A stretch of 64,000 nucleotides of DNA. Origin: Antarctobacter albus (GTDB lineage Bacteria; Pseudomonadota; Alphaproteobacteria; Rhodobacterales; Rhodobacteraceae). The position numbers and the translations under genes are program-made. Under the pieces are notes generated by a model. That model searched no databases. It worked only from the letters and a program-made list of their open reading frames with translations, and was not told the DNA's origin. The DNA is taken from positions 496,001-560,000 of the forward strand of contig NZ_FMZI01000001.1 of assembly GCF_900101505.1 (NCBI RefSeq), given 5' to 3'. Below, piece by piece: positions 8,917-17,958 of this stretch. How positions within the stretch are numbered: position 1 is the first letter of the stretch; each line of letters starts with the position of its first letter.

Positions 8917-10740
8917 ATGTGCGTAAATTTTTTCCGAAATCGGGTCGCAAAAATCGTCGCGGCCGGAGCGATTCTGTCAGCAGGCAGCCTGTGGGCCGAT
9001 CCCCAGCATGGCATAGCTATGTATGGCGACCCGCAGCTTCCACCCGATTTTGTGTCGCTCCCCTACGCCAACCCGGACGCGCCGACCGGTGGCCGCATCG
9101 TCACCGGGGAGCTGGGCAGCTACGACAGTCTCAATCCGCTCATCCTGAAAGGCTCTGCGCCCTGGCAGTTGCGGTTCCTCGTCTACGAAAGCCTGATGGG
9201 CCGGAACTATGATGAACCCTTCTCGCTGTACGGGCTGCTGGCCGAATCGATAGAGGTCGGACCGAATCGCGAATGGGTTGAATTCACCCTCCGGCCAGAG
9301 GCCGAATTCTCGGATGGCAGCCCGGTGACGGTCGAGGATGTCATGTGGTCCTACGAGACCCTGGGCACCAAGGGGCATCCCCGATACCTGGGTCTCTGGG
9401 GCAAGGTTGAGAGCATGGAAAAGACTGGTGACCGGTCGGTGCGCTTCACCTTCAACGAGGACAACCCGGAACTGGCCCTGATCATCGGCATGCGCCCGAT
9501 CCTGAAGAAGGCCCAGTGGGAGGGATTGGATTTCGAGAACTCCAGCCTCGATCTCGTTCCGATCACCTCGGCGCCCTATGTCATCGGCGACTACGAGGCG
9601 GGCCGCTATGTCGAGTTGAACCGCAACCCGGACTACTGGGGCAAGGACATCAATTTTCGCCGCGGGACCAACAATCTCGACACCATCCGGCTGGAATTCT
9701 TCGCGGACGACACCGCGCTGTTCGAGGCCTTCAAGGCGGGGATCATCAACACGATCCGCGAGACCAACGCCGAGAAATGGAAGACCCAATACGATTTTCC
9801 CGCAGTTCGCAATGGAGAAATCGTCAAATCCGAGATTGCCCACCAGCGCCCCACGGGGATCACCGGATTCGTGATGAACACGCGGCGCGCAAAGTTCGCC
9901 GACTGGCATGTGCGGGATGCGCTGATCCATGCCTTCAACTTTGAATACATCAACGACACGCTGACCGGCGGGGCGCAGCCGCGCATCACCTCTTACTACG
10001 GCAACTCCTTGTTGGGGATGCGCGAGGGCCCGGCCGAAGGGCGGGTCAGAGAGTTGCTGACCCCCTTTGCCGACGAACTGCTGCCCGGCGCGCTGGAGGG
10101 CTACAGCCTGCCCGTCTCGGACGGCAGTCCCCGCAACCGCGAAAACCTGGCCAAGGCCATTGACCTCATGGCCGAGGCCGGCTGGACGGTGCAGGACGGC
10201 GTGATGAAGAACGCCGCGGGCGTGCCTTTCACCTTCGAGATCCTGTTGCAACAGGGCCAGGGCGAAAACGTCGCGATGGCAGAGATCTTTATCCGCGCGC
10301 TGGAACGGATCGGCATCACCGCCGAGGTGACGATGATCGACCCGGCGCAATACAAGGAACGCACCAACCAGTTCGATTTCGACATGACCAGTTTCCGTCG
10401 GGGGCTCTCTCTCAGCCCCGGCAATGAGCAGTTCCTTTACTGGGGCGCCGAGGGGGCCGACCGGGAAGGCTCTCGCAACTGGATGGGGATGAAATCGGCT
10501 GCGGCGGATGCCATGATCAACGCGCTGCTCGGTGCGCAAAGCAGGGACGACTTTTTGGCCGCCGCCCGCGCGCTGGACCGCGTCCTGATCAGCGGGCGCT
10601 ACGTGATCCCGGTACAGGACAAATACGCGGTCAGCCGCATCGCCCACGCGAAGGAACTCACCTTTCCCAAGGATAGCCTGCCGATCTATGGTGATTGGCT
10701 GGGCTTTCAGCCTGATGTATGGTGGTGGGAGGGCGAGTGA
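8917..10740 (+). CDS. Family-5 peptide ABC transporter substrate-binding protein (YejA-like)
   Basis: 607 aa periplasmic binding protein of the DppA/OppA superfamily (SBP_bac_5), closest in style to YejA. A signal peptide covers residues 1-27 (VAKIVAAGAILSAGSLWA). Family features are NPDAPTGGRI, SYDSLNPLI, ESLMGRNYDEPFS, the NRNPDYWGKD motif and a Trp-rich C-terminus. It presumably binds oligopeptides for import, but no permease or ATPase gene is adjacent, so its partners must be encoded elsewhere. A 5-bp inverted repeat (GAGCG / CGCTC, 8864-8876) lies in its leader, and the candidate sRNA is divergent from it. Confidence 0.88.
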   Translation: MCVNFFRNRVAKIVAAGAILSAGSLWADPQHGIAMYGDPQLPPDFVSLPYANPDAPTGGRIVTGELGSYDSLNPLILKGSAPWQLRFLVYESLMGRNYDEPFSLYGLLAESIEVGPNREWVEFTLRPEAEFSDGSPVTVEDVMWSYETLGTKGHPRYLGLWGKVESMEKTGDRSVRFTFNEDNPELALIIGMRPILKKAQWEGLDFENSSLDLVPITSAPYVIGDYEAGRYVELNRNPDYWGKDINFRRGTNNLDTIRLEFFADDTALFEAFKAGIINTIRETNAEKWKTQYDFPAVRNGEIVKSEIAHQRPTGITGFVMNTRRAKFADWHVRDALIHAFNFEYINDTLTGGAQPRITSYYGNSLLGMREGPAEGRVRELLTPFADELLPGALEGYSLPVSDGSPRNRENLAKAIDLMAEAGWTVQDGVMKNAAGVPFTFEILLQQGQGENVAMAEIFIRALERIGITAEVTMIDPAQYKERTNQFDFDMTSFRRGLSLSPGNEQFLYWGAEGADREGSRNWMGMKSAAADAMINALLGAQSRDDFLAAARALDRVLISGRYVIPVQDKYAVSRIAHAKELTFPKDSLPIYGDWLGFQPDVWWWEGE

Positions 10741-10785
10741 TCTCGTCCCTCACCTAACGGCGACAAGACCGGACAAGAGGCAGAT

Positions 10786-10899
10786 ATGAGAGTGGTTTTC
10801 GTGATCGCGCTGGCCGTGGGGCTGGCAGGATGTGGCACCGTCGACGGCATCGGACAGGATATTTCCGCCGGCGCGCGGACGGTTCAGGGCTGGTTCTGA
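10786..10899 (+). CDS. Entericidin-like small lipoprotein
   Basis: 37 aa. A short hydrophobic signal (VVFVIALAVGLAGC) ends in a lipobox LAGC with Cys16, followed by GTVDGIGQDISAGARTV, the pattern of the entericidin A/B family. Entericidins are tiny membrane lipoproteins linked to envelope stress or programmed lysis; the role here is unknown. AGAGG lies just upstream of the ATG, and a terminator follows 28 nt after the stop. Confidence 0.8.
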   Translation: MRVVFVIALAVGLAGCGTVDGIGQDISAGARTVQGWF

Positions 10900-10926
10900 A
10901 CCAGCGACTGTCCTTTGGAATGTAAC

Positions 10927-10955
10927 GGCGCGCCGTAACCATCGGCGCGCCTTTT
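10927..10955 (+). terminator. Intrinsic terminator after the entericidin-like gene
   Basis: Perfect 8-bp stem GGCGCGCC / GGCGCGCC with a 9-nt loop followed by TTTT. Confidence 0.8.
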
Positions 10956-10969
10956 GCCGTCGGAGCGGG

Positions 10970-11248
10970 TTACAACATGCCCTTGCACTTGCTGGGGGAT
11001 CCTCCCTTGCCCAGGTGATGCGGGTTCAGAACGATGATCCAACGCGCGGGCTGGCCCGGTGCCTGCGTCCGGCGATAGGTGCATCCGTCGGGTGTTGTCA
11101 TGTAATCGCCCTGCGGCACCGCGTAACCCTGCGTGGCGACAAAGGGCTGGGCCTGTGCAAAGACCAGGTCCTTGGGCGTTTCGGCGTCGGTGGCGCTGAA
11201 CGCGGCAAGCCCGATGGTGGCGGCGGTGACAAGCGGCATGATGGCCAT
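10970..11248 (-). CDS. Small exported hypothetical protein
   Basis: 92 aa. An N-terminal signal peptide (MPLVTAATIGLAAFSATDA) is followed by a short mature region containing YAVPQGDYMTTPDGCTYRRTQ, WIIVLNPHH and a C-terminal KCKG, so two cysteines could form a disulfide. AGGAG precedes the ATG. I recognise no family with a known function. It lies downstream of, and on the same strand as, the sensor kinase gene, 139 bp away. Confidence 0.7.
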   Translation of the reverse strand: MAIMPLVTAATIGLAAFSATDAETPKDLVFAQAQPFVATQGYAVPQGDYMTTPDGCTYRRTQAPGQPARWIIVLNPHHLGKGGSPSKCKGML

Positions 11249-11387
11249 CTGGGAACTCCTGTGATTTGTCTGCGTGCAAGCTGACGCAGAGGTCTTTCAC
11301 CGAGGTGACTGCGAGACGGCAAAACAGTGGCGCATTCTTCGGATTTTCGGAAAATGCCCGCTGGCAGAGGTTCCGCGGAGCCCTGGA

Positions 11388-12677
11388 TCACAGCGCGATG
11401 ACGATGTCGGCGCGCAGGCCGCCAAGGCTTTCGCTTTCGCCCAGGCGCAACACGCCGCCGTGCGCCCGTGCGATGTCCGCCGCGATCGCCAAGCCCAGCC
11501 CGACACCAGAGCCGCGATCCTGGTTGCGCGCCGGGTCCAGCCGAACGAAGGGACGCAAGGCATCTTCGCGCCGGTCAGCCGGGATACCGGGCCCGTCATC
11601 CTCGACACGGATGCGGAGCGCCCCGCCAGTCAGCTGCACCGACACGCGACAGTCCGAGGCATAGCGGCGCGCGTTGGCCATCAGGTTCTCGACCGCGCGG
11701 CGCAGGGCACGCGGGCGCAGCATCGCCGTCCCCTCGCCCTGCATCTCGCCAAGCTCGACCTTCTGCCCGCCACGCTGCGCGTCCTCGACGACGCGTTTGA
11801 TCAGCGTAAAGGGATCTGTGCGCTCCGAGGCGGCGGTTTCGGCATCCCCGCGCGCGAAATCCAGAAAGGCGTCGATCAGCTGCTGCATCTCTTCGACATC
11901 ACGTTCCAGCGGTTCGCGGTCTTCGTCATCCAGCAGCGACAACCCCAGCCTGAGCCGTGTCATGGGCGTGCGCAGGTCGTGACTGACCCCCGACAGCATC
12001 ATGGTGCGCTGTTCGATATGTCGTTCGATCCGGTCCCGCATTTCAAGAAAGGCATGGCCGGCGGCCCGCACTTCCGTGGCGCCGGCGGGCGAATAGCGCA
12101 TGTTGCGACCCTTGCCAAAGGCCTCTGCCGCTGCCGCCAGCCGGGTGATCGGCCGCAGCTGGTTGCGCATGTAGAGAAAGGCGATGAGCGTCATCAGCGC
12201 GCCGAAGAAGACCATGTTCACGAACAGCTGGTGCGGGTTCGAGGCAGAAACCCGGGACCGCTCGAGACTGGCCCGGTAAAGCTGGTCGTCATGGCGCAGG
12301 AACAGAACCACCTCGCGGTCGCTGGGCAGCAGTATGCGTTCCAGCGTCGGGATTCGCATGTCCAGTTCGCGGATCACCACAAGGCCGGTGAAATCGTACC
12401 AGCGACGCTGGTTGACCGCCGGCAGTGCGTCTTCCGCTACGGCCTTGGGCCGAATGCTCAGCCGCAGTCCATTTGACCGGTCCGGCAGGTCTGCCACCAC
12501 CAGGTTGACCTCACGCGCCAGTTCCTTGCTCATCTGGACGGTGACGCCCTCGAAGTGACGCTGGATGAAGACGACCGACACGACCAGTTGCAGTGTCACC
12601 ACCGGCAGCACGAGGATCAGTGCGGCACGGCCATAGAGACTGCGGGGCATATATCGTTTGAGCCAGCGGAAGAACAT
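11388..12677 (-). CDS. EnvZ-like sensor histidine kinase (orphan here)
   Basis: 429 aa. Order: transmembrane helix (about 15-37), periplasmic sensor of about 110 residues, second helix (about 150-170, QLFVNMVFFGALMTLIAFLY), HAMP linker, HisKA with phospho-acceptor His in GVSHDLRTPMTR, then HATPase with VENLMANARRYA, the DDGPGIP box and GVGLGLAIA. It should phosphorylate an OmpR-type regulator in response to an envelope or osmotic signal. No response regulator is adjacent; the next gene upstream is a divergent MBL hydrolase. Confidence 0.85.
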   Translation of the reverse strand: MFFRWLKRYMPRSLYGRAALILVLPVVTLQLVVSVVFIQRHFEGVTVQMSKELAREVNLVVADLPDRSNGLRLSIRPKAVAEDALPAVNQRRWYDFTGLVVIRELDMRIPTLERILLPSDREVVLFLRHDDQLYRASLERSRVSASNPHQLFVNMVFFGALMTLIAFLYMRNQLRPITRLAAAAEAFGKGRNMRYSPAGATEVRAAGHAFLEMRDRIERHIEQRTMMLSGVSHDLRTPMTRLRLGLSLLDDEDREPLERDVEEMQQLIDAFLDFARGDAETAASERTDPFTLIKRVVEDAQRGGQKVELGEMQGEGTAMLRPRALRRAVENLMANARRYASDCRVSVQLTGGALRIRVEDDGPGIPADRREDALRPFVRLDPARNQDRGSGVGLGLAIAADIARAHGGVLRLGESESLGGLRADIVIAL

Positions 12678-12732
12678 GCGCTAAGCCTAGCCCGCGCCGC
12701 CCCGGCCCGCCATCGCCAAAAGGACCCATCCG

Positions 12733-13647
12733 ATGCAGGATCCCCAGCCCGATTTCCAGCCCCGGACGGGCATTGCCGAAACGCTTGCCCCGGGCCTGCG
12801 CCGTGTCTTGGCACCGAACCCGTCACCGATGACCTTTCGCGGGACAAATACTTACCTACTGGGCACGGGCGGCATTGCGGTGATTGACCCGGGACCGGAT
12901 GACCCGACCCATCTTCAGGCCCTGTTGGATGCACTGACCCCAGGGCAGGAAATCACCCATATCCTGGTGACCCACGCACATCTGGATCATTCCCCCCTCG
13001 CCCGCGACCTGTCGCGCCGGACCGGGGCACCGGTTCTGGGATTCGGTCCGGCCCAGGCCGGGCGCAGCGCGATCATGCGGAAACTTGCAGACGAGGGACT
13101 GGTCGGTGGCGGTGAGGGCGTCGACTCGGGCTTTGTTCCAGACATTGTGCTCGCCGATGGCGACACGGTCGCCGGGGATGGCTGGACCGTCGAGGCCCTG
13201 CACACGCCCGGCCACATGGCCAACCACCTGTCCTTTGCCTGGGGCGATGTCCTGTTCTCCGGGGACCTCGTGATGGGCTGGGCAACCTCGCTGGTGTCGC
13301 CGCCCGACGGGGATTTGACCGCCTTCATGTGCTCGCTGGAACGCCTGCAAGAACGCCCGTGGTCCCTGTTCCATGCCGGCCACGGCGCGCCCGTAACCGC
13401 ACCCGCCGAGCGGCTGGAGGCACTCCTGACGCATCGCCGTGGCCGCGAGACCGCCATCCTCGAGGCGCTGACACAGACCCCTGCCACGGCGCGCGACCTG
13501 GCCGAGAGGATCTACACAGACGTTCCGCCTGCCCTTCTGCCGGCGGCCACCCGGAATGTCCTGGCTCACCTCATTGATCTGACGTCGAAATCCCGTGTTG
13601 CCCTGGTTGGGGATCTGTCCGCCGAGGCCGTTTTTCGGTCGATCTGA
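12733..13647 (+). CDS. MBL-fold metallo-hydrolase (LACTB2-like)
   Basis: 304 aa metallo-beta-lactamase-fold protein with a C-terminal winged-helix-like domain, as in the LACTB2/GloB-related group. Metal ligands are visible in THAHLDHS (HxHxDH), in HTPGHMANHL and in the GDLVMGW segment. The early RGTNTYLLG..VIDPGPDD block is typical of this subfamily. The substrate is not predictable from sequence. AAGGA lies upstream of the ATG. It is divergent from the sensor kinase gene with 55 bp between them. Confidence 0.85.
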   Translation: MQDPQPDFQPRTGIAETLAPGLRRVLAPNPSPMTFRGTNTYLLGTGGIAVIDPGPDDPTHLQALLDALTPGQEITHILVTHAHLDHSPLARDLSRRTGAPVLGFGPAQAGRSAIMRKLADEGLVGGGEGVDSGFVPDIVLADGDTVAGDGWTVEALHTPGHMANHLSFAWGDVLFSGDLVMGWATSLVSPPDGDLTAFMCSLERLQERPWSLFHAGHGAPVTAPAERLEALLTHRRGRETAILEALTQTPATARDLAERIYTDVPPALLPAATRNVLAHLIDLTSKSRVALVGDLSAEAVFRSI

Positions 13648-13686
13648 TGTGGCGAACAAAAATCCTCATTTTTGTGACGAAACCCT

Positions 13687-13716
13687 CTGGACGCCCGGAT
13701 TCCACGTTGTTATAGA
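13687..13716 (+). promoter_or_regulatory. Promoter of tRNA-Asn
   Basis: CTGGAC (13687-13692), an 18-nt spacer and TATAGA (13711-13716) end 11 nt before the mature tRNA 5' end, fitting a dedicated tRNA promoter. Confidence 0.55.
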
Positions 13717-13727
13717 CCGCCGCATGT

Positions 13728-13802
13728 TCCGGCGTAGCTCAGCGGTAGAGCAGTTGACTGTTAATCAATTGGTCGTAGGTTCGATCCCTACCGCCGGAGC
13801 CA
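13728..13802 (+). tRNA. tRNA-Asn (anticodon GTT)
   Basis: Acceptor stem TCCGGCG pairs fully with CGCCGGA. A normal D arm (AGCTCAGCGGTAGAGC) is present, the anticodon loop CTGTTAA gives anticodon GTT, and the T arm is GTAGG-TTCGATC-CCTAC. The discriminator is G and CCA is encoded (13800-13802). Total 75 nt. It is a stand-alone gene with a terminator about 100 bp downstream. Confidence 0.97.
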
Positions 13803-13898
13803 ATCACCTCTAACTGTTTGAGATGGTTGGAAGGTCGTGATGAGTGTCGCGATCGAACTATATCCCTTCTAATGCAACCAAGGTCTCATCAACGCGGT

Positions 13899-13926
13899 GA
13901 CCCTGCCCGGTCCGGACAGGGTCTTT
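13899..13926 (+). terminator. Terminator between tRNA-Asn and the GHR gene
   Basis: Stem GACCCTG / CAGGGTC around an 11-nt loop that can pair further (CCGG..CCGG), followed by TTT. It lies between converging transcription units, so it may serve both. Confidence 0.6.
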
Positions 13927-13950
13927 GGTCGGTTTGCTGACGCGTGACCG

Positions 13951-14907
13951 TCAATGCAGCGCGCGCGTGACATGATCGGGGCCCACGGGGCGAATACCGG
14001 TCGGGTTCAATGCCTTGATCGAGTAGTACCCCCGCGTGATGTGGTCCATGTTCACGGTCACACGGACGCCGGGCAGATCCAGGATGCGCCGCATGTAGGC
14101 GGACAGGCGCGGATAGTCGGCGATCTGGCGGAGGTTGGTCTTGAACAGTCCGTGATAAGCCGCGTCGAACCGGATCAAGGTGACGAAAGCGCGGATGTCG
14201 GTTTCGGTCAGGCGGTCCCCGAAGAGGTAGTCACCGGTCAGGCGATCCTCGAGCATGTCGAGCGTGTCAAAGACGCCCGCGACGGCCTCGTCATAGGCCT
14301 CTTGCGACGAGGCGAAGCCGGCCTTGTAGACGCCGTTGTTGAGCCGGTCGTAGATCACGGCGTTCAGGGTGTCGATCTCGGCCGCCAGATCCTGCGGGTA
14401 CAGCCTCAGGTCCGAAGGCACCAACCCTTCGAAGGCGGTGTCGAACATCCGCAGGATGTCGGCGCTTTCGTTGTTCACCATGACGCCCTGCTGCATGTCC
14501 CAGAGCACCGGAACCGTCGCGCGCCCCGTAAAGGAGCTATCGGCCCGGGTGTAGAGTTCGTGCATGTAGGTCGCATCGAAGAGCGGATCCGCATCAGCGC
14601 CGTCATAGCCGCCGAACTGCCAACCCTGGTCTGACAGGACCGGGTTGACCACGGTCACGGGAATCAGGTCCTCGAGTCCCTTCAGTTTGCGTGCGATCAG
14701 CGTGCGCGAGGCCCAGGGACAGATCAGCGCAACGTATAGCCGATAGCGCCCCGCTTCGGCCTTGAAGCCGCCCTCGCCGGTCGGTCCGGCACTGCCATCC
14801 GGCGTGATCCAGTTGCGAAAACTGGAGACCTGGCGGACGAACCGCCCTTTTTCATCGGCCTTCTGAACCGGTTGCCAGTCCGAGGCCCATTTTCCATCTA
14901 CGAGCAT
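13951..14907 (-). CDS. Glutathionyl-hydroquinone reductase (GST Xi class)
   Basis: 318 aa, the usual length for the YqjG/ECM4/PcpF group. The catalytic Cys63 sits in CPWASR; VNPVLSDQGWQFGGYDGAD and the C-terminal ITRGYYSIKALNPTGI are signature blocks. The enzyme uses glutathione to reduce S-glutathionyl-hydroquinones back to hydroquinones. Its start codon overlaps the stop of the dioxygenase gene (ATGA), so the two are coupled. With DoxX and a LysR gene upstream, it forms a quinone/catechol-stress module. Confidence 0.92.
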   Translation of the reverse strand: MLVDGKWASDWQPVQKADEKGRFVRQVSSFRNWITPDGSAGPTGEGGFKAEAGRYRLYVALICPWASRTLIARKLKGLEDLIPVTVVNPVLSDQGWQFGGYDGADADPLFDATYMHELYTRADSSFTGRATVPVLWDMQQGVMVNNESADILRMFDTAFEGLVPSDLRLYPQDLAAEIDTLNAVIYDRLNNGVYKAGFASSQEAYDEAVAGVFDTLDMLEDRLTGDYLFGDRLTETDIRAFVTLIRFDAAYHGLFKTNLRQIADYPRLSAYMRRILDLPGVRVTVNMDHITRGYYSIKALNPTGIRPVGPDHVTRALH

Positions 14908-15749
14908 CAGGCCGCTCCTTGTCTTGCGTGGAACACGAAGGACCGCATCGAGACCGCTGCGAGGTCGATGGCATCCGTCATGAAGGTCAGGTCGTCGCGC
15001 GCATCCGAGGCGCCTGCGACTGTGAGCGCGGGCAGGTAGTGATCCACCGACGGGTGGGCCATCTTCAACAGCGTCCCCAGGCCCGCGCGATCTGCCAGTG
15101 CGGTGAAGTCGCGGTCAGTCAGCTTGTCGGCAAAGAGCCGGTCGAACTCCAGCGCGAAGTCATGGGGTTTGACGTTCTTGCCCCATTCGACGGCGCGCAG
15201 GTTGTGCACCACGTTGCCGGAACCAAGGATCAACACACCTCGGTCTCGCAGGGCCGACAGTGTCCGCCCGATCTCAAGCTGATGGTCAAGGCCGCGGCTC
15301 ATGTCGATGGAGACCTGGAAAACCGGGACATCGGCCCCAGGATAGAGGAATTTCAGTACCGTCCAAGCGCCGTGATCCAGCCCCCAGGTGTCATCCTCCT
15401 CGGCATGGTGGCTGGCCAGCAGGCTGGCCACCTCGCGAGCGAGGTCCGGTGCCCCCTGCGCCGGGTACTGTTGGGCAAAGAGTTCGTCCGGGAAGCCGTA
15501 GAAATCGTGGATCGTCTTCGGCATGGCTGAGACATCGACCAGGGTCGTGCCCCGGGTCATCCAGTGGGCGGACACTACGAGGATCGCCTTAGGACGGGGC
15601 AGCGACTTGCCCAGCTCTGTCCAGGCGCGGCTGTAGGCACTGTCCTGGATGGCGTTCATCGGGCTGCCGTGGCCGAGAAAGACCAGCGGCATCCGGTCGG
15701 AGGGCGACAAACTGTTCTTCAGGTCGTCAAGCGTGCGTGTTGCGGGCAT
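14907..15749 (-). CDS. DODA-type extradiol aromatic ring-opening dioxygenase (YgiD-like)
   Basis: 280 aa LigB-superfamily protein. FLGHGSPMNA supplies the first metal His (about H27); VSAHWMTRGT and LGSGNVVHNLRAVEW are family motifs. YgiD relatives open catechol rings (for example 4,5-DOPA) using Fe or Zn. The start at 15749 is preferred because AAAGG lies upstream at good spacing; the ATG at 15764 has none. It is in the same operon as glutathionyl-hydroquinone reductase. The physiological substrate is unknown. Confidence 0.87.
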   Translation of the reverse strand: MPATRTLDDLKNSLSPSDRMPLVFLGHGSPMNAIQDSAYSRAWTELGKSLPRPKAILVVSAHWMTRGTTLVDVSAMPKTIHDFYGFPDELFAQQYPAQGAPDLAREVASLLASHHAEEDDTWGLDHGAWTVLKFLYPGADVPVFQVSIDMSRGLDHQLEIGRTLSALRDRGVLILGSGNVVHNLRAVEWGKNVKPHDFALEFDRLFADKLTDRDFTALADRAGLGTLLKMAHPSVDHYLPALTVAGASDARDDLTFMTDAIDLAAVSMRSFVFHARQGAA

Positions 15750-15818
15750 CTTGTGGCCTTTCATCGGCAGAAGGAAGTGTGGACGCGCCGGGTATTGTCT
15801 CGCGGCGCGTCCATGTGG

Positions 15819-16422
15819 TCAGCGGTAGGAATAGAGGTACATTCCCACCAGCTCGGCATTCTTGGGCGTTGCGTGGTCAAAGCCGGAGTAGTCACCGTAG
15901 ACCGGACGCAGTTTTTCTGTCGCGTATTTCCCGACTTCCGCAATCCAGTTGGACAGGTAGGCGGTATGGGCGTTCAGCTGCGCCGGGTCGGTGATTCCGT
16001 CTCCCCAGGGCACATTGCCGAGGGCTTCGCCGACCGCCGCCTCGAGGTCGTCGAGGAACTGCCGGTAGAAATCCACATCCGCCCGAGAGCCGACGTTGCC
16101 GTGACCGCCCGACAGGAAGTCCCAGTCCAAGGCGTCGAACACCAACACGCCCTCGTCACCCACGTAGAAGATGGTGCCGTAGAACTGGCTCTGGAAGAAA
16201 TACCCCCCGGTCGGTCAGCTTCTGCGGGATGAACTCCTGCGTCACGTTCCGGGTGTAGAGGTACGAGATCTTCTTCCCGGGCGCCAACGCCCGGGAAGCG
16301 GATTCATCGACATGGACGGCGTCGACAGTCGACGGACTTTCACGGATGTCCTGCGCCGAAACCGGTGCGGTCAGCGCCAGTCCAAGCGCGAGGGCCAAAG
16401 TCAGCGTGACGGTGCGGTACAT
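15819..16422 (-). pseudogene. Broken MBL-fold metallo-hydrolase (frameshift and internal deletion)
   Basis: The N-terminal part (start 16422) has a signal peptide (TLTLALALGLALTAPVSAQ) and runs in frame to KLTDRG. There a run of six G on the coding strand (16203-16208) shifts the frame; with five G it would continue as RGYFFQSQFYGTIFYVGDEG into the downstream frame that ends at 15819. The rejoined protein then goes straight from VLVFDAL to DWDFLSGGHGNVGS, so the HxHxDH metal site expected between them is missing. Both lesions point to a decayed gene; the single-base shift alone could be a sequencing error. It sits between doxX and the dioxygenase gene. Confidence 0.75.
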
Positions 16423-16453
16423 CTGTCCGTGCCTTGATATGCGGGTACCGTGA

Positions 16454-16870
16454 TCAGGCGAATTGCCCGAGGGTCCGTTGCAGTGCCGGGATGCGCAGGG
16501 CGAAGGCACCAGCGCCAAGAAGGGCCACGGCCAGTTGTGCAACGGTCCAGAACAGCGGGAATTCCCAGCCGCCGCCTTCACCCGAGAACAGCCAGCCATT
16601 GCCGATGTGCACCCATGTCGCGCCCAGAAGGACGGGGATCAGGGCCAGCGACACCAGTCGTACGGCCACGCCAAGGATCAGCGCCAGGCCGCCACCCAGT
16701 TCGGCGGCGATGGTCAGGTAGGCCAGGAAACCCGGCAGGCCGAGGCTTTCGAAGTAGCCGACGGTGCCCGCGATGGTGAAGACGTTCACCTTGAGCAGCC
16801 CGTGGGCCAGGAAAAGAACACCGCTTGAAACGCGCAGCAGCGTGGCGGCATAGTCGGTCGAAGTGGTCAT
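16454..16870 (-). CDS. DoxX family membrane protein
   Basis: 138 aa with four predicted transmembrane helices, starting with TLLRVSSGVLFLAHGLLK, which is typical of DoxX. DoxX proteins are small quinone-related inner-membrane proteins that often accompany quinone or thiol stress genes. GGAGAG precedes the ATG. It is the first gene of the module that continues with the broken MBL gene, the dioxygenase and the hydroquinone reductase, and is divergent from a LysR gene across 145 bp. Confidence 0.88.
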   Translation of the reverse strand: MTTSTDYAATLLRVSSGVLFLAHGLLKVNVFTIAGTVGYFESLGLPGFLAYLTIAAELGGGLALILGVAVRLVSLALIPVLLGATWVHIGNGWLFSGEGGGWEFPLFWTVAQLAVALLGAGAFALRIPALQRTLGQFA

Positions 16871-17015
16871 GTCATCTCTCCATTCAGGTGCCCTGCTCCA
16901 GGTCAGGCTGTCGGGTCGGGCTGTTGCTCTGACCGCTACCTAGACCTTGCGGCTTTCCCACAAAATGGCGACATTATGGAAATACTATCCTTGAAATGTT
17001 CTGAATGGGTGGCGC

Positions 17016-17912
17016 ATGGACGTTGTTGACGAAATCAGGGCTTTCGTGGCCACGGCCAAGACCGGCTCGTTCACTGCCGCTGCCGATCAACTCGGGGTGT
17101 CGAACCGGCTGACCTCCAAATATGTCGCCGAACTGGAAAGCCGATTGGGTGTCCGGCTGCTTCAGCGGACCACCCGCAAAGTCGGGCTGACGCCAGCGGG
17201 CGAAGACCTGTTGGCGCGCGCGCCTGCTCTGCTGGATGATCTGGACGACCTGCTGGCCGAAGTCTCCGAAGGGTCGCGCGGGTTTACCGGTTTGATCCGG
17301 ATTTCGGCCCCCGTGACATTTGGTGAGATTTACGTCGCCGGCCTGCTGTCGCGCTTTGCCGAGGGCAACCCGGGGCTGAGTTTCGACCTGCGCCTGCGCG
17401 ACGACTACGTCGACCTTGCCAGCGAGGGGATCGACCTGGCCTTTCGGATCGGGCGGTCGGACATGCTGTCGCTCAAGTCCCGCAAGTTGGGCGAGATACG
17501 ATCGGTGGCCGCCGCCAGCCCGGACTACCTGACCCGGCATGGCAGGCCCGAGACGCTGGAAGATCTCAGGCAACACCCTTGCATCCTTGACACCAATCGG
17601 CGCGCGCCGCGCCGCTGGGTGTTCCGCCCCGATGGGGTCGAGGAAGTGGTCGAGGTGCAGGGGCGGTTCCAGGTGAATTCCGCCAGCGCGGCGATGCAAC
17701 TGGCCGCCGAGGGACTGGGCGTCTGTTATGGCCCGCGATTTGCGCTGGAAGATGCGTTGGAGGCAGGCCGCCTCGTGCCGATCCTGCAGGGCGTGCCGAG
17801 CGAATCCGTCCCCGTCAGCGCCATCTACCTCGAAGGCCGCGCCTTGCCGCGCAAGATCCGGGCCTTGATCGAATTTGCCGCCGAGGACATTCGCCGCAAC
17901 GGCAATCTGTGA
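17016..17912 (+). CDS. LysR-family regulator of the quinone-stress module
   Basis: 298 aa. The N-terminal helix-turn-helix is KTGSFTAAADQLGVSNRLTSKYVAELE, followed by the LPAG-type segment VGLTPAGEDLL and an effector domain of the CrgA/DhcR-like subgroup. It is divergent from doxX and so probably controls the DoxX-dioxygenase-hydroquinone reductase genes, perhaps in response to quinones or catechols; that is inference from position. A strong hairpin follows the stop codon. Confidence 0.87.
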   Translation: MDVVDEIRAFVATAKTGSFTAAADQLGVSNRLTSKYVAELESRLGVRLLQRTTRKVGLTPAGEDLLARAPALLDDLDDLLAEVSEGSRGFTGLIRISAPVTFGEIYVAGLLSRFAEGNPGLSFDLRLRDDYVDLASEGIDLAFRIGRSDMLSLKSRKLGEIRSVAAASPDYLTRHGRPETLEDLRQHPCILDTNRRAPRRWVFRPDGVEEVVEVQGRFQVNSASAAMQLAAEGLGVCYGPRFALEDALEAGRLVPILQGVPSESVPVSAIYLEGRALPRKIRALIEFAAEDIRRNGNL

Positions 17913-17915
17913 GGC

Positions 17916-17946
17916 CCGGGATGGCTGCGCACCGCTGCCATCCCGG
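17916..17946. terminator. Bidirectional hairpin between convergent genes
   Basis: Perfect 10-bp stem CCGGGATGGC / GCCATCCCGG with an 11-nt loop, located between the LysR gene and the converging quinone oxidoreductase gene. It has no U-tract. Confidence 0.6.
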
Positions 17947-17958
17947 TGCAAGCGGACG

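Noticed and set aside
8625-9014. 129-codon minus-strand frame covering the sRNA candidate
   Set aside because: It runs straight through the promoter and the intrinsic terminator and opposite the start of the peptide-binding gene; no ribosome site.
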